Source: an uncultured Clostridia bacterium
GTDB taxonomy: Bacteria; Bacillota; Clostridia; Oscillospirales; Ruminococcaceae
Direction of reading: 5' to 3'
NCBI GenBank assembly: GCA_947176675.1
Contig: CAMWRN010000168.1
Coordinates: forward strand, 1-5,846
DNA length: 5,846 nt
Positions 4,991 through 5,846 of the stretch are shown in pieces (position 1 is the stretch's first letter; each line of letters opens with the position of its first letter). The notes under the pieces were generated by a model. It worked only from the letters and a program-made list of their open reading frames with translations, did not search any database and had not been told where the DNA came from. A program made the translations under genes and the position numbers.

Positions 4991-5846
4991 ATGTCAAGAA
5001 AAAAGCACAGAGGAAAAGACGGCAGCCCTCATTCGGACGGCAGCGTAACGGTCCGCAGACAAAAAGCCGCCAAATTCGCTGAAAAAAACCTTAAACCCAC
5101 CTCGGAAAATTCCCCATTGGGGAATTCCGAGACAGAGGTAATTGCCGACGATACGCCGCTTGATAATTCAGCGGATAAAGAGTACAGCAGTAACCGAAAA
5201 AAGAAAAAAAGATACGGCGATGAAAATACTGCTGTAGATAATACGGAAAGTCCCCAAGACGAAAAGCGGCTAAAAAAAGCGGCGGCTGTACGTCAGGCGG
5301 CAGAACGGAGCATTGCGGACAGCAGAAAAGCCAATATTGAGGAAACCGAGGAAAAGCCGAAAGAGGACGGCATTTCTGAAAATCCCAAGGAAGAAGCGCC
5401 GCCGCAGGACAACGCTTTGTCAGAGAGTGACGACGCTCAAACGGAAGATAAATCCGTTGACCCGCAGACGGCAAAGCGGTTGAAAAAGGCGGCATACATC
5501 AAGCAGATGAATGAAGCCAAGATAGCAGATGAAACAAGCCTTGAGGACGAGGAAGAACACACCGAGGAAACCGCAGAGGAACAGGAGCAGACGGAGGAAA
5601 TTTCGGACAATGACGAATTGCCCGAAGCCAAACCGACAGCAGACGGTACTGACGGCGGCGAAATTGATACGGACGAATTAAAAGAGGCGTATATAAAGGA
5701 ATTTGCCGCCGACCAATTTCAAAGTCGCAAAAATAATAAAAGCAATATACCCGCGGGAATGATACTTGAAGCCGCAAAGGACACGGTGGATTTTGTTTCT
5801 GCCGTTCAGAGCGGAGACGCTACTAAGGTTGCCGCACTTCCCATAA
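4991..5846 (+). CDS. Charged Lys/Glu-rich protein, N-terminal part only (cut by the window end)
   Basis: The frame is open for 285 codons from ATG to the last base, with the 3' end outside the window. GGGTGAT (4978-4984) lies 6 nt before the ATG and 23 nt separate it from the virB4-like stop, so it belongs to the same operon. The N-terminus is strongly basic (SRKKHRGK). The rest is low-complexity, with Lys-rich patches and a very acidic stretch at 184-210. No membrane span is present yet; residues 253-285 become less charged (IPAGMILEAAKDTVDFV). A segment starting KRLKKAA is present twice (92-110 and 162-180, 12 of 19 identical), and a weaker third copy lies near 228-240. In CTn elements the gene after virB4 usually encodes a CD1108-type protein with a charged N-terminus, a membrane span and a peptidoglycan hydrolase. 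That role fits by position, but no catalytic domain is visible here. Confidence 0.85.
   Translation, partial: MSRKKHRGKDGSPHSDGSVTVRRQKAAKFAEKNLKPTSENSPLGNSETEVIADDTPLDNSADKEYSSNRKKKKRYGDENTAVDNTESPQDEKRLKKAAAVRQAAERSIADSRKANIEETEEKPKEDGISENPKEEAPPQDNALSESDDAQTEDKSVDPQTAKRLKKAAYIKQMNEAKIADETSLEDEEEHTEETAEEQEQTEEISDNDELPEAKPTADGTDGGEIDTDELKEAYIKEFAADQFQSRKNNKSNIPAGMILEAAKDTVDFVSAVQSGDATKVAALPI
5101..5131. repeat. Imperfect palindrome (13-bp hairpin) inside the charged-protein gene
   Basis: ATTCCCC and GGGGAAT form the centre: 5108-5115 pairs with 5119-5126 around a 3-nt ATT loop. After a 2-nt AA bulge, CTCGG (5101-5105) pairs with CCGAG (5127-5131). The hairpin is translated in frame as part of SENSPLGNSE and lies in a low-complexity part of the protein. 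It may be a small palindromic repeat element that inserted in frame, or a structure affecting translation near the gene start. Confidence 0.75.
5264..5530 (+). repeat. Two coding repeat units (KRLKKAA...IAD), period 210 nt
   Basis: Codons 92-110 (5264-5320) and 162-180 (5474-5530) encode related 19-residue segments sharing KRLKKAA, Q, E and IAD at equivalent places. A degenerate third unit, ELKEAYIKEF, lies near 5675-5704. They look like short basic helices spaced by acidic disordered linkers. Confidence 0.7.

Larger units (their letters stand above)
1..5846 (+). mobile_element. Part of the conjugation (type IV secretion) module of a Gram-positive ICE or conjugative plasmid
   Basis: Five consecutive same-strand genes encode a two-span pilin-like protein, a polytopic VirB6/TrbL-like protein, a PrgI-family protein, a VirB4 ATPase and a charged protein in the slot of the CD1108-type hydrolase. 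This order is known from the Tn1549/CTn family of integrative elements in Clostridia. No relaxase, coupling protein, integrase, origin of transfer or attachment site lies in the window, so the ends and the type of element (ICE or plasmid) cannot be decided here. The assignment rests on the VirB4 motifs and on gene order; the family names are from recall, not from a search. Confidence 0.8.

Noticed and set aside
5091..5777. Several minus-strand open frames opposite the last gene
   Set aside because: They overlap each other and are complements of a low-complexity Lys/Glu-rich coding sequence, giving Phe-, Ser- and Leu-rich shadows.
1..5846. CRISPR array, tRNA, rRNA, insertion sequence or transfer origin
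   Set aside because: I looked for regularly spaced repeats, cloverleaf-like segments, transposase motifs and terminal inverted repeats and saw none.

Overview
The window is an internal slice of a Gram-positive conjugative element (ICE or CTn type; a plasmid cannot be excluded) carrying part of its type IV secretion (mating-pore) operon. Gene content and order are a VirB2/Maff2-like pilin, a VirB6/TrbL-like membrane protein, a PrgI-family protein, a VirB4 ATPase and a long charged protein. This is the conjugation core known from Tn1549/CTn-type elements of gut Clostridia. Moderate GC, strong AGGAGG-type ribosome binding sites, many Thr/Glu-rich low-complexity stretches and the gene order suggest a Ruminococcus-like member of the Oscillospiraceae/Clostridia. 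That taxonomic guess is inference.

Layout. Positions 1-265 hold at most the last few codons of an upstream gene. They are followed by a small hairpin (73-94), a strong rho-independent terminator (102-150) and a possible promoter (209-237). All the genes seen clearly are on the + strand: the pilin-like gene (266-679), a gap with a perfect 10-bp hairpin (704-735), trbL/virB6-like (763-1602), prgI-like (1607-2068), virB4-like (2055-4967, overlapping prgI by 14 nt) and a 3'-truncated gene (4991 to the window end) rich in Lys and Glu. No tRNA, rRNA, CRISPR, insertion sequence or attachment site was seen.

How the genes fit together. The pilin-like protein would supply the surface or channel subunit, TrbL/VirB6 and PrgI the inner-membrane channel, and VirB4 the ATP-driven motor. 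The last gene sits where related elements encode the CD1108-type protein, a membrane-anchored peptidoglycan hydrolase, but only its charged N-terminal part is present. The terminator upstream and the tight spacing downstream suggest a transcription unit starting just before the pilin gene.

The most unusual points are these. The VirB4 protein carries about 190 extra N-terminal residues: an acidic Thr/Glu-rich region, one membrane span and a Lys-rich linker. The pilin-like protein has a long leader with a possible signal-peptidase site. A 14-A run lies at the end of prgI, directly before the virB4 start. A 13-bp hairpin is embedded in frame in the last gene. I did not find a wholly unknown system; the novelty is in variations on a known conjugation machine.
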